From the NCBI GenBank assembly GCA_033675265.1, contig JAUJYZ010001494.1, forward strand, positions 338,001 through 402,000: DNA of 64,000 bases, written 5' to 3'. This document shows, in pieces, positions 1 through 13,200 of this stretch (positions are counted from its first letter, which is position 1; every line of letters begins with the position of its first letter). This DNA comes from Actinostola sp. cb2023 (Eukaryota; Cnidaria; Anthozoa; Actiniaria; Actinostolidae). Below the pieces are notes generated by a model. The model did not search any database and had not been told where the DNA came from. It was given only the letters and a program-made list of their open reading frames with translations. The translations under genes and the position numbers were made by a program.

Positions 1-838
1 ATTAATTTGAACGTTGATCTCCATCCACCCAGCCATTGATATTCATTTGATAATATAAATAAATAAATACATACATACATGTACATACATACTTTATTTG
101 GTAACGCAGGTTAAGAGGTCAGGCAGCTATAAGCTGATGTGGACCTGCTTAAAACTATACATAACCGATTACAATATAAATTAACAATATTCTAAAATCT
201 CTATAATATATAACTTATATTATGTGAAATGAGAGGAAATAATAATGATACATGGTAAGAACTATAATCTAGTTAATCTAGTTATAATCTAGTTAAAACA
301 AAGCTATTTGAGTTGGGTTATGGATGGAAGGGTTGGTTTTTGTATAACAGGCCCCAGCTAAAAAGTAGCAGTTCATTTTTATATTACCATCAAAATGGCA
401 AGACATGACATTTAGCATTTGGCATATCATCAGTGTTGGAGTAATGTTAGGAGTAGCTCCAGTCAAATGCACCAATACTCCAGTTTCGAGTTGTTTAGAC
501 GCCGCTGTACTCCTTGACAAAAGACGCATTTGCTCAGGCTTAGCCTCAATTCAGTGTAAATTATGCACAAATACCGACGAGAATGTGAAAAAGTGTTGAC
601 ATTCAACAGTAGAAACCATTTTAAATTGCACTGGTTATTCTCTGGATTGAGGCTAAGCCTGAGCAAACGCGTCTTGTCAAGGAGTACAGCAATGCGTAAA
701 CAACTTGAAACTGGAGTATTGTCAGCTTACAAGTATCTTGACAACCCTGTGGATGCCAGGGTCTATCAATCTACATGTATAAAATGAATGCCTAACCTAT
801 TCAACAGCAACAAAACATTCATCTCAGTACATTTTTAG
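1..838. other. Upstream intron sequence of the PDSS1 gene
   Basis: No further PDSS1 exon is recognisable here. The stretch 50..210, with TAAA/CATA-rich sequence running into an ACTTTATTTGG segment, resembles the reverse-oriented 3' tail of a LINE. A foldback element at 473..721 occupies most of the rest. Confidence 0.4.
473..721. mobile_element. Foldback (MITE-like) element in PDSS1 intron
   Basis: Arms 473..550 and 646..721 are inverted copies of about 77 bp with a few mismatches (for example CTCAGGCTTAGCCTCAAT against ATTGAGGCTAAGCCTGAG), separated by about 95 bp. No coding capacity. Confidence 0.7.
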
Positions 839-1496
839 TCTCCAGACCTCAATGCCATGATAATGCGAAGGTTTAAAGAACCAGGTGATGTGGAGTATGC
901 AAGAAAAGCAGTGTATGAGGTGACTTAACTTCCTCTCTTCCTTCCATTCTTTGTCATTTTTATCTGTTCATTCCTTTCTTCAACTCATTCTGTACTTCTT
1001 TTCTTTCTTTCCCATATACCTCTCCTCCCACTTCTTGCCGTCCCTTCCTCCCTTTCTACCTGCCTTCCTTCCTTCTAATTCTTCTTCTTGTTTACTTGAT
1101 AGTGTTTTGGTGTTTCACTCTGTCTACGCCTATTTTTCTTTTCTTCACTGGTTATTTTGTATATCTCCCCCCCCCCCCCCCTTGTTGCAGCTCCATTTCT
1201 TGTTTAACTAGCTGTTGTCGTTCACTGTTTCACTTGATAGTGTTTCACTCTGTCTACACCTATTTTTCTTTTCTTCACTGGTTATTTTGTATATTTCCCC
1301 CCCTTGTTGCAGCTCCATTTCTTGTTTAACTAGCTGTTGTCGTTCACTGTTTCAGAGTGATAGTATATCACGGTCATATGATCTTGCTACCCAGTATTCC
1401 AAGGAAGCTGTCAGGCAAATCAACAAACTGAAGGCATCTCCAGAACATCAGGCCTTGATCAACATCACCAATAAAGTGATAAATCGACGGAAATAG
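839..1496 (+). CDS. PDSS1: Decaprenyl-diphosphate synthase subunit 1, C-terminal two exons (partial)
   Basis: Exons 839..919 and 1356..1496 encode the last 73 residues. The first gives SPDLNAMIMRRFKEPGDVEY and the second ends KLKASPEHQALINITNKVIN plus RRK and a TAG stop. Both blocks match the C-terminus of animal PDSS1, the trans-polyprenyl transferase subunit that builds the ubiquinone side chain in mitochondria. The acceptor at 837-838 follows a T-run, the donor GTGACT follows 919, and the acceptor TTCAG ends at 1355; the phase is 0 across the intron. The catalytic DDxxD motifs would lie upstream, outside the window. The intron holds a tandem duplication of about 125 bp (1096-1222 and 1231-1354) that copies the pyrimidine tract before the acceptor. 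Family assignment is firm because of the ELNAMIMRRF-like block; the rest of the gene is not visible. Confidence 0.88.
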
Positions 1497-1792
1497 TTAT
1501 AATATTGCGCAGATGATATAAAATCATATCAAATAGAAATTTCAATTCATCTTAGAGAGCATGCATTATACCCATGAAACCAAAACACAAAAATTATTGA
1601 GTAATAATTATTATTGGTTTTATTTTGTAACCAACAGTTCAATTTAAACATTAAACTGGGATATCATTGCAGTGGACACCTCCAGTAAGCAGACACCATT
1701 GACATCAAGTGTAGGTGTTCCTAATGGGAGATGTTACTTATGGGAAGTTATGAAAGCAATGTTTTAGTGGAAAATGAAATGTTCGGGACCTT

Positions 1793-1965
1793 TGGGAGGT
1801 GTCCGCTTACCGGAGGTGTCCACTTATGGGAGGACTGTCCGCTTATGGGAGGACTGTCCGCTTATGGGAGGTGTCTGCTTATGGGAGGTGTCTGCTTACA
1901 GGAGGTGTCCACTTAAGGGAGGTGTCCGCTTATGGGAGATGTCCGCTTATGGGAGGTGTCCACTA
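1793..1965. repeat. 17-bp minisatellite
   Basis: About ten degenerate copies of GGGAGGTGTCCGCTTAT. The flanking sequence 1730..1800 is related to 24180..24250 in the GALNT gene, so this is one copy of a dispersed repeat whose internal unit has expanded here. Confidence 0.8.
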
Positions 1966-2109
1966 GCAGAAACTCAACTGTATAGATCTTTATTACAAGA
2001 TGAGAATTGAAATTTTATCATAGTCGTATGTGAGCACTGTTGTGATATACCGTACAAAGTAATGCAAGTGTGTCGTGCTTGTTATGCTTTAATTTTTATC
2101 AAGTTGTGC

Positions 2110-2268
2110 TAGAGTGCAATTTAGAAAAGCTTGAAAACTAAATAACTAATTACTACTAAGTAGCACTAATGAAACAATAGAAAACAATAGAAATAGCACT
2201 ATTTAGTACTATTTAAAATTAGTACTATTTCACATTTTTCTAGGTTTCCTTTTCTAAATTGCACTCTA
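2110..2268. mobile_element. MITE family A, copy 1
   Basis: Starts TAGAGTGCAATTTAGAAAAG and ends with the inverted AAATTGCACTCTA. The AT-rich core contains TAGTACTATTT motifs. Related copies lie at 7154..7324 and 14566..14713. Confidence 0.75.
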
Positions 2269-2363
2269 TTATTTTATTTAGTAGATAACAAAATACTTTT
2301 ACACTACAAATAGTCAGTACTTTTTTCAATGAGATAATATAGACTCTATGCACCATTTGTATA

Positions 2364-2519
2364 CAGGGCCGTAGCTGCCAGTTTTTGAGTGGTCCGGTTT
2401 TCAAAATCGAGGAAAAAATAATATAATAATCACTCAAGACACATACAGACCATCCTCCATTACAACCCTCTTTGATTCGAAAAGTGGTCGGACCAACCAT
2501 ACTGGCGGCTACAGCCCTG
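2364..2519. mobile_element. hAT-like MITE with 5-bp target duplication
   Basis: Terminal inverted repeats CAGGGCCGTAGCTGCCAG and CTGGCGGCTACAGCCCTG differ at two positions. The direct repeat GTATA flanks the element (2359-2363 and 2520-2524). The CAGGG terminus resembles hAT elements. The superfamily assignment is inference. Confidence 0.7.
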
Positions 2520-2524
2520 GTATA

Positions 2525-4242
2525 TCATATTTTTGTTGTCGTGCATTATCTTTCTCAATCTTTTGAATGATTTCCATTGATATAGTTTATTGGTTTTAAA
2601 GTCAGGAATATTATTGAAAGTGATTTTGGTAGTGTTTTCAATGCATCATGGATTTCATGCCTCATCCATCCTGGATTTCAGAGAATTAGATGATCCACTG
2701 ACCCAAGATTATCAAGAAAACTGATGTTCAGGACATTTTCATTGATTTTTAATTAATATGTTAATACTACTAATCGCTTTAAGCAAACAAACATTAATTT
2801 TGGTGAACAAAGTTACACAATTTCACATATTTGTATATAAATTTTAAAATAGGCGTTGCAAAAAACCCTCTCCCCTATTTATTTTTCTCGATAGCATGTG
2901 AAATAATGCGATTTTTATTGGTCATACGCGTTACGTCATACGATATTCTCTTCTTGTTCGCACTTCAACTGGGATACTTAAAGTGCAACTTTAGAACCCC
3001 TATGAGATTGTTTTAAAAATCTATTCAATATATGCTGAATAGTTGGTGGGTTCAGTATTTTGTGATTTGAACCTTGCATTTATGAATTATATATAGAGGT
3101 TTGAAATCTCAATATGCAAATTTGATGATGTCTACTAAGGAATCATTTATTATACAAAAACGCCCTTGTGCTGATTATTGACATTTTGAAACTTACAGGA
3201 TATTTTCAGTCTATAAATGATTTGATAACTTTTTTGCCCATTTCCGTCCGTCTGTCCGTCCGTCATTCCGTCCGTCCGTCCGTCCGTCCGTATCTTCGGA
3301 TAGTGTTCGGAATTCTTCGATCGACACCGAAGGCTTATATGGCTCGATGTTTCTTCGATGGACTAGCTTTTGTATTTTCGTGATTATCGAGTTTATTGGC
3401 GATAATCTTTGTGACTATCGAGTTCTCTCGTCTGGTTGTCGACTTATTATCGATTGAAACGTTATGCCTATATACGTTCAACCAGCGTTCAACCAACTTT
3501 CAACCTCGTCCCCAGGCCGAGGTTGGCCTGCGTTCCATGTGCTTTTATTCAAGCGTTGGTCGAAGGTCGAAGGTAAGTTTTCACTCTATATTTACTATGA
3601 TTTTGTGCTATTTTGCACCATTAACCAGGCACAGCTTTCCAGCACTGGGTCAAGTGTTTGTTCGTAAATAATTTTTCAGGTTTTTTGACGGTCTCGGTGG
3701 AGGTTAATTGAAGTACTTCAAAGTGTCTGTTTGGTGGCCATGGTCGAGCGATTACAACATGTGGCTCAGTGTCTGCCGATCCATAACCTACTAGTGACTT
3801 TCCTTCGTGATTCGGTAAACAAATAAACTCAACAAATGGTTTAAACTTATAAACTTAATGTTATATCCAATCAAACACTCCTGCTCGCTTATAAACTACT
3901 CGAATTTAAATAGCAAAATATTTTAAGCTTTTTCTTCCCATGTATTAATGAAATCTTACAAGAACTGCATGTACTGAACAATATTGTATTGTACCATATT
4001 ATAGTAGGGGCTATTTTTGAAATAGCTGTATGGCTTTGCGTTTTGACGCAGTATTGAACCGGGCTGTGCGGGCTCCCTGTGTGGCGATCGCAAAAATCTC
4101 TCCCCAGTCTCCTTGACTTGTGCAAGAAGGTTGACACGTGTACGCCAGTACGGTGTAGTAAAGGTGCTGCTCTCTTCACTAACAAATACTACAGTCTACG
4201 TACTCCTGTGAACACTGTCATCCTCACATTATAGCTCGAGGG
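2525..4242. other. Intergenic region upstream of FTCD
   Basis: No coding exon is recognised between the MITE and the FTCD start. It holds a GTCC microsatellite at 3237..3292 and, near 4012-4035, a relic of the MITE family B terminus (GAAATAGCTGTAT). The FTCD promoter and 5' UTR must lie in the last part, but I see no clear TATA box. Confidence 0.5.
3237..3292. repeat. (GTCC)n microsatellite
   Basis: Runs of GTCCGTCC/GTCTGTCC with short interruptions. Confidence 0.85.
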
Positions 4243-7200
4243 ATGGCTAAGATCATCGAATGTGTTCCTAATTTCTCTGAGGGACGAAATAAAGACGTTA
4301 TCGATGCAATTTCCCGAGCAATTGGCGCCACTCCTGGAGTCAGCTTACTAGATGTCGATCCTGGTTCGTCTACAAACAGAACTGTTTATACGTTTGTTGG
4401 ATCTCCTGATGATGTGGTACAAGGAGCATTGAATGCAGCCAAGACAGCCGCTGAATACATCGATATGAGAAAGCACAAAGGTTATTATATAACCATTCCA
4501 TGCTGATATATTCCAAACAGTTAATATTTGATGAACCACATGCATGCATACCGGTAATTCATTTATGTAATATCCATTGTAATGAGATTCATGACAAATT
4601 ATTGATTCTGATTGGCTGAGAGCAGTGCAATTACAGTCTCCAACAGGCCAAAAAAAAAATAGTTTAATATACTTAATCCTTCATTGATTACATTTGTAAC
4701 TGTCAACCATCAGCTCTCACAAACTTTGAATAAATTGGCAGAAATTGCATCATACACCTATATTTATATGCCTCCCCTCCCTAATAATAATAACTTTATT
4801 TAAGTGTCGAAGTCTTCTAGCAGAGCACAAGTGCTCCACTAATCGGGGACACTTTAGTAGTATAGGTCAGGCCACCATTGCAAGGAGGGGAGGGAGTGGA
4901 CAATTTTTTTTTTAAATTGTGTTGTTTAGTTTGCTGTATTGTTCTTCACAGGGGAACACCCAAGACTAGGTGCATTAGATGTCTGTCCATTTATACCTGT
5001 CAGCAATGCCACCATGGATGATTGTGTACAGTGTGCAAACAACTTTGCCAAAATGGCAGCAGAAGAGATTGGAATACCTGGTGAGTACCTAGAGTGTAGC
5101 ACATTTACCGCGCTAGTACTGCAGGTTCCTTTATATTCCTCTTTTCTGACTTTGGCTTGTTGAGGGAAAAGGAAACCTCTGCCGACACCTGAAGAGAGGG
5201 ATATCCAGTATTAATGTGCCAGCCATAGATCGATTGATTACTTGTTACATTGTCATATACACCTGTTCAAAAAAATGTTGTCCCCGCCGAAAGCAACAAG
5301 CAATTCAAGAAGCTGACGACCGCAAAGGACATTGGGACTTTCTCCTTATTCATTGATTCATCCGTAAACATTTTGACAACATGCATTTTCAAATGGCCAA
5401 ACAGTTCCAAATGATTGCTATTCAACGCTCGTAGGGATAACTTCTCAGGTACCACGGATAAATTAATTAATTAGGAGATTCCCAAAGTCCTTTGCGGTCG
5501 TCAGCTTCTTGCTTGTTGCTTTCGGCCCGGACAACGATATTTGGAATAGGTACACGTATATATAGTTATTGTCAGTATTTGTTATTTGTTATAGTTTATC
5601 TTTATGGCTATGCTTCACAACAAGACTACAGAAAGAGTGTTCCACAGATTCGTTCTGGTGAATATGAAGGCCTTGCTAAACGGGTAAATAACTAATAATA
5701 ATAATTATTATTTTTACAAAATCAGTATTGTTGACAATGAAAAGATTGGCAGATGATGTCACAAATAGACCTCAAGAGAAATCATTGATATCACATACAT
5801 GTATATTAAAACACCATTGCATTGTGGGATTTGTGCGAGGTAAAAAATAAATATTGTAGATTGCTTAGTAAAACAGATACATACATGTACATGTACATTG
5901 GTGGGGTATTTATATTATACATATATCTACAAAGACAATGAATAAATTATTAAAACCCAGTTGAAGATGTACATAATATATACCACAGGGTTTTCAGTAG
6001 AAGCCAGCAATGAATAAATTATTAATGAATTTGATAAATAGTTTTTAGAATGTCACTGTATTATTACTCCTGCCAAGGCCTTTGGCCGGCACGAGTTGAA
6101 AAATGCAGGCAGTATTTTATTATTATTTTTTCGGTGTCAGAAATCTGCAAAGTTGTGCAATATCCATTACCCAACATCCCTTGCAGTAGCACATGCTATC
6201 ACTAGACTCTTCCACAGACCCCCGCTCGGCCGCTATCACATGCATATCGAGACACCATTTTGTATTTTAGGCATGGCGAGGACAGCTTCGATTCATGCAG
6301 AGTATCTTTTTTTTTACGAGTGAAATCTTGCACTTTACTACTCGTCACGTAGGAGTGTATGAATATAGAAAAATTGAGCAACTCTTGAGGGGCTTTGCAC
6401 ATCGTACGTGAGTTTACACAAAGCGTCGAAGAAGATGGTTCATTTATTTCCATAGTCAAAGACTAGAAGATCTCTCAGCAGCGAAAAACAAAGAGCCATC
6501 AATGCCACAAGGTCTACGTAGTGACCTTCGGCTTCACTCGATGTCAACATGCTGATATTCGCAAGCAGAGACACATAGCATACCCTGCGAGCAGAGGTTC
6601 CTTTTCGTCTTTGTATGTTCACTGAGTCTTTTACTTTTGCTTTTCTTTCGAACTACAAGAACAGCAAGGTAAAAGCCAAAACAAAAAGCCGTTCAGCAAA
6701 AATAGACGAAAATGAACCTCTTCTATTTTGTAACTTGAAGATGAATTGGACTTCATTTGCATTATTGCATATGGGTATTGATTGTCATTTTCATTATAAA
6801 CACAGGGATCCCAATTCTTGAAGCATGTCAGTACCCAACAGGGCATGAGTGTACATTGCTCATAGCAATGTCTAGTTGAAATAATAATAATAATATATTG
6901 TCATTGGTAGATTGTTACTACAGAATGGGCACCAGATTATGGTCCTACTACGTTCAACCCTAAATGGGGGGCTACTATAGCAGGAGCAAGAAAATTCTTA
7001 ATCGCTTTCAATATTAATATCCTTGGAACTAAAGAACAGGCACATAGGATTGCCTTGAACCTAAGAGAAGCAGGCAGAGGTCCAGACAAGGTTAGTAATA
7101 AATAATGAACATCATAGATTGTTTGTTTTAATCTGTAATTTGCACATGTATGTTAGAGTACAAATTCTAAAAGCGTGAAATACATGCAGTACTAAATCTA

Positions 7201-10200
7201 AATTATAATACTAATTGGTGAAATATCCTTTGTTTTCTGTTGTTTCATCACTCTATTTAGTACTATTTATATTGTAGTTACATTTGTAGTACCGTTGCTC
7301 ACTTTTATTGTTTGTACTCTTCTAGTACATGTATATAGTATATGTGCATAAATATGGGCAAACTATTTGGTAGAGGCAAATATTATATTGCTCATGACAA
7401 TAGGTCTATTCAACTAGGGTTTATTGATTCCAATTACAACTTATTTATGCAAAAATGTATTTTACATGTATTATTAAATTACAATAATGCAACCATTGTA
7501 TTAATAATTATCATACGTTTTTGTAGCCAGGACGACTACGTCATGTACAGGGTATGGGTTGGTGGCTTGATGAGGAAAACATTGCACAAGTATCTGTTAA
7601 TCTCTTGGATCATGAAATAACCCCCATGCACGTAGCTTATGAAGAGTCCATAAAAGATGCCAAGGTATTGCAAGCAAAGTTTCCAAATCTTAACAATACA
7701 GTTTCTCTGTTTTTGATCCATAATCACTTGGATCTCATGAAATAACCCCCATACATGTAACTAATGAAGAGTCCATAAAAGATGCCAAGGTATTGCAAGC
7801 AAGGTTTCCACATGGCCTATATGTCACCAAATCTTAATTAACAATACAGTTTTCCCTTTTTCTATTCACAGGAGCTTAAAGTTGGGGTATGTGGTTCTCA
7901 AGTCGTTGGACTTGTGCCTTTGGATGCCATGCTGAAAGCAGCAGATTATTACATTGAAAAAGATCACTTATTTATAATGGAAGAAGATCAAAAGATCAGA
8001 CTAGTAAGTGCCCAGCACTATGGATTATATTTTCATTTGTCTCATTTTCAAGTACATTTTAAAAATAAACCCTTTTCTTCATTCCAGGCTGTTGAACGGA
8101 TGGGATTGAGCTCAATTGGACATTTTGATCCTAAAACAAGAATCATAGAGTAAGATTTCCCCAATTTGCACAAGATGATTTTCACCTCATTTACAGACAC
8201 CACAAACAAATAATGTTATTACTACCTCCCAATTGGTTCTGTTTGTTGAGGGTCAGTCTATTGTGTGGGAGGACAGGGGTTCATATCCCAGCCAGAAAAA
8301 CGCGCAGAGTCTTATAATAATAGACCTTTTTTACTGATACAGTGGCCATATTGAATTTTGGGATGCCTTGGGGACAAGCTAGTAACCATTTGGCCATGAA
8401 AAACTACGAAAACTTAATTTAAAGCAATGAATTTGTACAAAATTATACAACAATACACAACACATGTAGATAGTAAGTCATACAACACTATGGTTAGAGT
8501 GAAATAGAAAAATAATATATTGACACGACTCCACACTTTACAGTTTTTGGATCATTTGCACCCTGAGTATCCCATAATGTATTAGCCAAAACAATAGAAG
8601 CCAAAATGGCCGCCGTATCAGTAAAAAGGTCTATTGAGGAGAAGGTGCTGCCTTTGTTTCCATCAGTACGTGGTTAGACTTCCACGTGGCTCGGATGACC
8701 ACATAAATGGTTGTCCTATCTCTTCACACTGTTGTAGTATGACATACATGTACACGTGCACAGTACAGTACAGTACAGTATATCTGGTAGCAAATAAATG
8801 ATGATCAAATGCTATAGGAAGAGTTTGAATACCATCACTACATGCAAGTGTAGTGAATTGGTATAATGGTAACAATGAAGCGAAACTGATATTTGCTATG
8901 TATACACTACTCTATAACTATTGCTTATGTTGATATAAACTTTATTATTGATGACTACGTACATTGTACATACATGTGTAGGTACATGATTGGTAAACAT
9001 GATGGACCACTAGCCTCAATGTCATTAAAGAAGTTTATATTAAGTATTGGTGCAAGGACATCGGCACCAGGTGGAGGATCCGCTGCAGCAGCAGTTGCTG
9101 CCATTGTAAGTCCTGCATTTAATTACTAATATTTATGCTGCTATAATTAGCTTTGCTGCGCTACTGCATGTAGAGTAAAGTCGTTATATTATTATTATTC
9201 TGGACCAGACAGCTGTGGTATGAAGCAATAAAGAGGTTGCTACTTCCCTGGAAGAGATGCAAATCCATCGCATGTTATACACCCTATGCATAAATGGTAG
9301 AATCGTAAAATCTCATTCACTTTGTTATTGGGAATATGTTACAGCAATATCTGACAATCTCTCTGAAGAGAGTGTTATCACAAATGAACACACCAAATTT
9401 TAGGGCTTTACTACGAAATCTTGAAAAGATATAGTGGCTTGAAATTACAAAGATTTGTGCCAGAAACCGGACTTTGGCCCTAAATGCCTCGTTTCCATGT
9501 ATTTTGCACCTTTCAAATGCTTATTACTTTATGATGGTTCCATTTTTATTAATACACTGTTGGGGTAATTACTAAACTGTGGATGATCTTTCAATCTATT
9601 ATTTTACCTTTAACTCGTTATTCTTTCAGTTTTTGCAAATTTATGCAAATTCAAGAAATCAAGTATTGCATAGGGTGTATACTCCCCCAGTATTTACCAG
9701 TAGTTAGAATACTCTGACAAGTCATTGGAACCCATTTATACACCTGGGTGGAGTGAGGCAATGTGAAAATACCTGACTGTTTGTTTATAGTTTTCATGGT
9801 TTGTTTTGTCAGGGTTCAGGCTTAGGGACAATGGTGGGCTTGATGACATATGGAATGAAAAAGTTTGAATCTCTGGACCCTGTGATGAGAACAGTGATAC
9901 CACCCTTGCGGCAGACAATGTTGAACTTAATTGACATGGTCGATAGTGACACATCAGCTTTCAATGATTTCATGGTAAGTCAATGAGACTTGTCTTGTGC
10001 TACCTGTAAACTGGTCTTGGGGTTCCTGTGGTGATTTCTATGTCTAGTCTTGGGGTTCCTGTGGTGATTTCCATGTCTAGTCTTGGGGGTCCTGTGGTGA
10101 TTTCCATGTCTAGTCTTGGGGTTCCTGTGGTGATTTACATGTCTAGTCTTGGGGTTCCTGTGGTGATTTCCATGTTTGGACAGTCTTGACTGGTCTTGGG

Positions 10201-13200
10201 GTTCAAGTTATTATTATTATCCTTATTTTTGATCAGTGGGTAAGTGTCCCTTTGTTGATCTCTTGTTTTAAACAGATAGCTAGAAAATTGCCACAGAAGA
10301 CTCCCGAGGAAAAGGAAATGTAAGATTGATACTGTATCTGTCTATTTAAAAACGATATCTGCAAAGATCCCAAGTGACACCATCATCACCCACAAACTAA
10401 AATATATTTTTTATATATCTCTATATCTCAGTCGTGAAAAAAGCCTACAAAATGGGCTTAAGAAAGCAGTTCAAGTGCCAATGTCTGTGATTGAAACTGT
10501 TAATAACGTCTGGGATCCTCTTATAGAACTCTCTAAAGTTAGTAACATTACTACAGCATCTGACCTTCAGGTAAGACCTTATACCTTAGGACTCTCTCCA
10601 TTTAGCTGCACTAACTTGTCTGTCTACTGATTTTAACAATCGTAGACAGATATAAGGCCCTCATTTGGGAATGTTTTCAGAACAATATCTGTCGATGGTA
10701 CATTTTTAAGGATTTTGTTAGTTCATACTGTACTGTACATAGCAAAAACTCCAATATGTCATTTGGAGCCTTTTGTCACAAATGCTCCAAATACATGTAT
10801 TTTCTCAGGGGGGACCAGGGCAACTGCTACAGCCTCTAAAAGTTCCTGGATCCATTCCCGATAATACTGGATACAGTTTGTAACTCAGGTCTCCGTGGTC
10901 TTAAGGTGATTCCTTAGTTTTGCACTGCACAATTCTACTGCGCACATATTATATAGCGTGACGTATTGTGTGATCTATTACATGAAATAAATAATTTGGT
11001 GTTGAAAAACAAGTTACGATACACCGAAGCTATGGATTTTGGATTAAAAAAGAACAAGAATGATGAAGAAAATGGCAAGAAAGTAGAGGATTATGTTGTG
11101 TTTTTGAATAAAATTTTAGTTGAAGAGCGCGTGCTAACTTACACCATCGAGCTCGTGCACATTGGAGACCATTGGAAATCGTTAAATATTTCAAGTGTAA
11201 CTGAAGTTTTTTCAAAATAAATCGAAAACAAGCATAGTGACCCCCATTTTTTATTTGAGATTTTTAATAAAATCGGTGCTGCGTATTATATATCAAAATA
11301 TCAAGGAAAAAGTTTATTGGCAGAGTTGAAGCGTGCGATTTCTGGACATTCGTAGAGGCGAACATACTTGCATGATTCATTTATATATTTCAACAATCAT
11401 AGTCATTCAATTACTTTGATAGATTTAATAGTATAGCTTAACTAGTAAACTTCGAATTATATGTACATTATGTTGTAAGGAAGTACTTTGAACCGAGAAA
11501 AAAGGTTTTTGATTACAACTTCCGGTTGCTATCACACTCGCAATAAAACCTATAAATTGATATATTTGAAGAGCATCTAGCGCAAAAACGAGCATGATGA
11601 CCCCCTATTTTTATTGCAGTTTTGAAACACCCTGGGTATGTCAAATAACTATACGAAGTTTCAGATCAAATTTATTTCAGCTTCTTTTTCTATGGAATCA
11701 CCTTAAACACAGACATGATGCACAAAAAGGACTTTAGTACTACATGTACCTTGTCCAGACTGGACTGGTGTGCTCTGTTATTAAAGTCTTTCTCTCTGTC
11801 TCTCTTAGATAACATGCTCCACATGTATTGCTGTGGCATTGTGCCTCAGCAGCAGTATTTTGACATGTATTGTATCAATTGAAAGGTTGGTGCTCGAAGT
11901 CTTGAAACTGGTGTATGGGGTGCTTTCTACAATGTCAAGATTAACTTGCCTGATATCAAAGATGAAGAGTATAAGACTAAGGTACCAGTACACTGTACAT
12001 GTATTGTAATAATGATATATAATGATATTATTATTATTTATTTAACTATTTACGAACCAAGACCTGCTCAATCACATGAGTTCTCAGTGGTTAGAGCGCA
12101 CAACTAGTATCCAGGTCATGGGTTCAATGGGCCTCTACCACCTGCTATGTGACTTTTTAAATTTTCACCGAAGACAGAAAAAAACACCATAACTTGAAAG
12201 AGCATGCTGAAATTAGTCAAAGTTGAAAATTTGAAAAGAATCAAGCAAATAAGAAAAAAGTTAACGGCTTTCAAAGTTTCCCGCTTTGACAAGGATTTGT
12301 ATGGGTTTTCGCTTGGAAGGCAAGCTTTGCCTTGCCGTGAGGGGGAGAGTATCGCGGGCGCACGAAACCCCAACATACAGCTGTTTCAACATACAAAAAA
12401 GGCAAAGTTTGAATGCCTGTAACTATTGCCCTATTTACGTATTTCCCTTCAAACTTTCCACTTTTACTAACTTTAACATGCTCTTTCCAGTTATGATATT
12501 TTCGTTTGTCTTCGGTGAAAATTTAAAAAGTCACATGACAGGTGGTAGCCCATTGGGCTCGGGGGGGGGATGAAAACTACATGTACTTTACGGGTATCAG
12601 TGACGGGGAGGTGCGTAAAAGGCTATATATTTTTAAATTATTATTAATTTGAAAATTCGCAGCTGTGGGACTTTTTTGGCCATTTTCATTTTTCTGGTAT
12701 GATTCATTTTTTTTGATATGCAAGATTTTGTCAAGATGTTTGATTTTAGGGGGTTGATGACGTCATGATATGACCTAGGCCGTTTCGTTTTTTAAATATG
12801 CGGCGCGAGAAAAATTGGAAAAACTTTTTGGGTTACGATTTTGGGCCGTTGGACTTTTTGGGGGGTCTTGTTTTTGCGTAATGGATCTTTTTAAGAGAAA
12901 TCAGAGAAATTTTTGGCCTGCATTCGCACCTCCCCGTCACTTTTAAACTGTTCTAAAACCGCCCCCATTTTACAGTGTGGGTAGAACAAGCCCATTGCCA
13001 TCTGGGCTCGAAAAATGATTTTTTTGATCCCCACTTGATTAAAAATGTTACAATGTACAATTTACGAAATAGCTATTAGTGTTATTTTCTTATTGTCCAA
13101 TGTGTAATTTTTTGATCATCATATCATGTAAAATTGTGCACTATATATAAGTTTAATAAATTATTATAAATTATTAGATTTTTTACATTTTTTTCTCGTT

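Noticed and set aside
3889..4185. 98-residue minus-strand open frame before FTCD
   Set aside because: It shows no family resemblance or splice context, and it overlaps the likely FTCD promoter and a MITE relic.
6911..6923. Alternative FTCD exon 4 acceptor after CTACAG at 6923
   Set aside because: It would leave the joined frame wrong by one base and omit five expected residues. The acceptor at 6910 keeps both.
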